This document shows positions 63,284 to 64,000 of a stretch of 64,000 bases of DNA, piece by piece. This DNA comes from Herpetosiphon gulosus (GTDB lineage: Bacteria > Chloroflexota > Chloroflexia > Chloroflexales > Herpetosiphonaceae). The stretch is from NCBI RefSeq assembly GCF_039545135.1, contig NZ_BAABRU010000011.1, forward strand, positions 62,001 to 126,000, given 5' to 3'. Made by a program: the position numbers and the translations under genes. Positions within the stretch are counted from its first letter, which is position 1. Every line of letters begins with the position of its first letter. Under the pieces are notes generated by a model, which was given only the letters and a program-made list of their open reading frames with translations, was not told the origin of the DNA and did no database searches.

Positions 63284-64000
63284 ATGGCAATTTTGCCAAA
63301 AATTTTGCGTCGATATGCCAAAAATTCGTCGCGCGTCTATCTTGAGCAGTTTGTGCAACAGGCCGCGCAAAGCTTGCAACCTGGTCAACGCATGCTCGAT
63401 GCCGGGGCTGGCGATGGGGCATATCAACGCTTTTTTAGCCATGTCACCTATGAATCAGCCGATTTTTGCCAAGTTGATAAGGCTTATGCGCCCATGACCT
63501 ATGTCTGTGATCTGGCGGCAGTTCCGGTTGAAGCTGAACGCTACGATTTGATTTTGCTGACTCAGGTTTTGGAGCATTTGCCCAATCCGCAACTGGTATT
63601 AACTGAGATGCTGCGGCTGCTCAAGCCCAATGGCACGCTCTGGCTCTCGGCTCCGTTGTTTTATGAAGAGCATGAGGTGCCTTTCGATTTCTATCGTTAT
63701 ACCCAGTTTGGCTTCAAGCATCAACTAACTCAGGCTGGCTTTCAGGTTGATCAAACCCAATGGCTTGAGGGCTATTACGGCACACTAGCCTATCAGGCGG
63801 ATTTAGCAGTACGAAGCTTGCCGTTGAATCCACGCTTGTATGGCGGTGGTTGGGCTGGTATTGGCGGGAGTTTTGCTGCGCTATTGCTCCGGCCATTGTT
63901 GGTGGTTACATCATTATTATTTAGTCGCCTTGACCTCCAATATAAATACACTGCTGCCGGAATGTGCAAAAATTATGCCCTAATCGCCCGTAAAAGTAGC
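63284..64000 (+). CDS. SAM-dependent methyltransferase (partial, runs off the window)
   Basis: An open frame of 239 codons with no stop before the edge. AGGAAG precedes the ATG at 63284. The class I methyltransferase motifs are MLDAGAGDGAYQRFF (SAM-binding motif I), YDLILLTQVLEHLPNP (motif IV) and LRLLKPNGTLWLSAPLF, of the Methyltransf_11 type. Near the end it has hydrophobic stretches (AALLLRPLLVVTSLLF), suggesting membrane association. The substrate is unknown. Similar proteins lie in polysaccharide clusters. The C-terminus is missing. Confidence 0.88.
   Translation, partial: MAILPKILRRYAKNSSRVYLEQFVQQAAQSLQPGQRMLDAGAGDGAYQRFFSHVTYESADFCQVDKAYAPMTYVCDLAAVPVEAERYDLILLTQVLEHLPNPQLVLTEMLRLLKPNGTLWLSAPLFYEEHEVPFDFYRYTQFGFKHQLTQAGFQVDQTQWLEGYYGTLAYQADLAVRSLPLNPRLYGGGWAGIGGSFAALLLRPLLVVTSLLFSRLDLQYKYTAAGMCKNYALIARKSS

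Overview
The window looks like a chromosomal segment of a Chloroflexota bacterium, most likely Herpetosiphon or a close relative. This rests on moderate GC, many secreted proteins with Thr/Pro-rich tails, myo-inositol-1-phosphate synthase beside lipid-type enzymes, an S12 protein with a Gram-positive-type insert, and intergenic space full of palindromic and short-period repeats. No phage, IS element or CRISPR array was seen. This assignment is inference from gene content, not a database match.

Layout. 1-5.3 kb: HU protein, a GyrI-like protein, a peroxiredoxin, two small membrane proteins and a two-component system. 5.3-10.6 kb: a repeat-rich gap, then a tightly overlapping sulfate ABC transporter operon (leftward) whose ATPase carries a C-terminal Usp-like extension and whose upstream region has four 11-bp-phased GTTCCA repeats. 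10.6-20.6 kb: DinB-like protein, an envelope glycosylation set (GT2, GtrA, GT39), a CoA-transferase, an acyltransferase, ferredoxin, aldo/keto reductase and a deoxynucleoside kinase. 20.6-30.5 kb: two tandem paralogous secreted proteins (the second with a frame break after its signal peptide), an HtrA protease and a split OpuB-type osmoprotectant transporter. 30.5-38.2 kb: TM2 protein, NADAR protein with a zinc-ribbon partner, a glycoside hydrolase, a polyferredoxin cluster, and a divergent pair of small paralogous membrane proteins with VPPPK tails, followed by DsbB and DsbA.

38.2-44.6 kb is a sulfur and metal stress island: an ArsR-rhodanese regulator with a rhodanese/metallo-beta-lactamase protein and an MFS transporter on one side, and a CmtR-type ArsR sensor with a P1B metal ATPase on the other. 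The two units diverge from a mirror-symmetric double promoter. A MerR regulator then faces a small Cys-rich membrane protein. 44.6-51.2 kb: a secreted protein, a tRNA with anticodon CAT, an initiator tRNA interrupted by a group I intron, a STAS protein, and fusA-rpsG-rpsL. 51.5-55.3 kb: an inositol lipid-like cluster (Ino1, acyltransferase, GT2). 55.4-64 kb: sensor kinase, a 51-residue membrane peptide, MocR-type regulator, EamA transporter, IlvE, a large secreted protein and a methyltransferase cut by the window edge.

The most striking item is the 232-nt ORF-less group I intron in the tRNA-fMet anticodon loop (minus strand, 46591-46822). Its P2 to P9 helices can be read from the sequence, and it obeys the U-before, G-at-end splice-site rule. 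Next in interest are the two mirror-image divergent promoters, the phased repeats before the sulfate operon, the CysA-Usp fusion, and the CSC (not CPC) motif in the metal ATPase.
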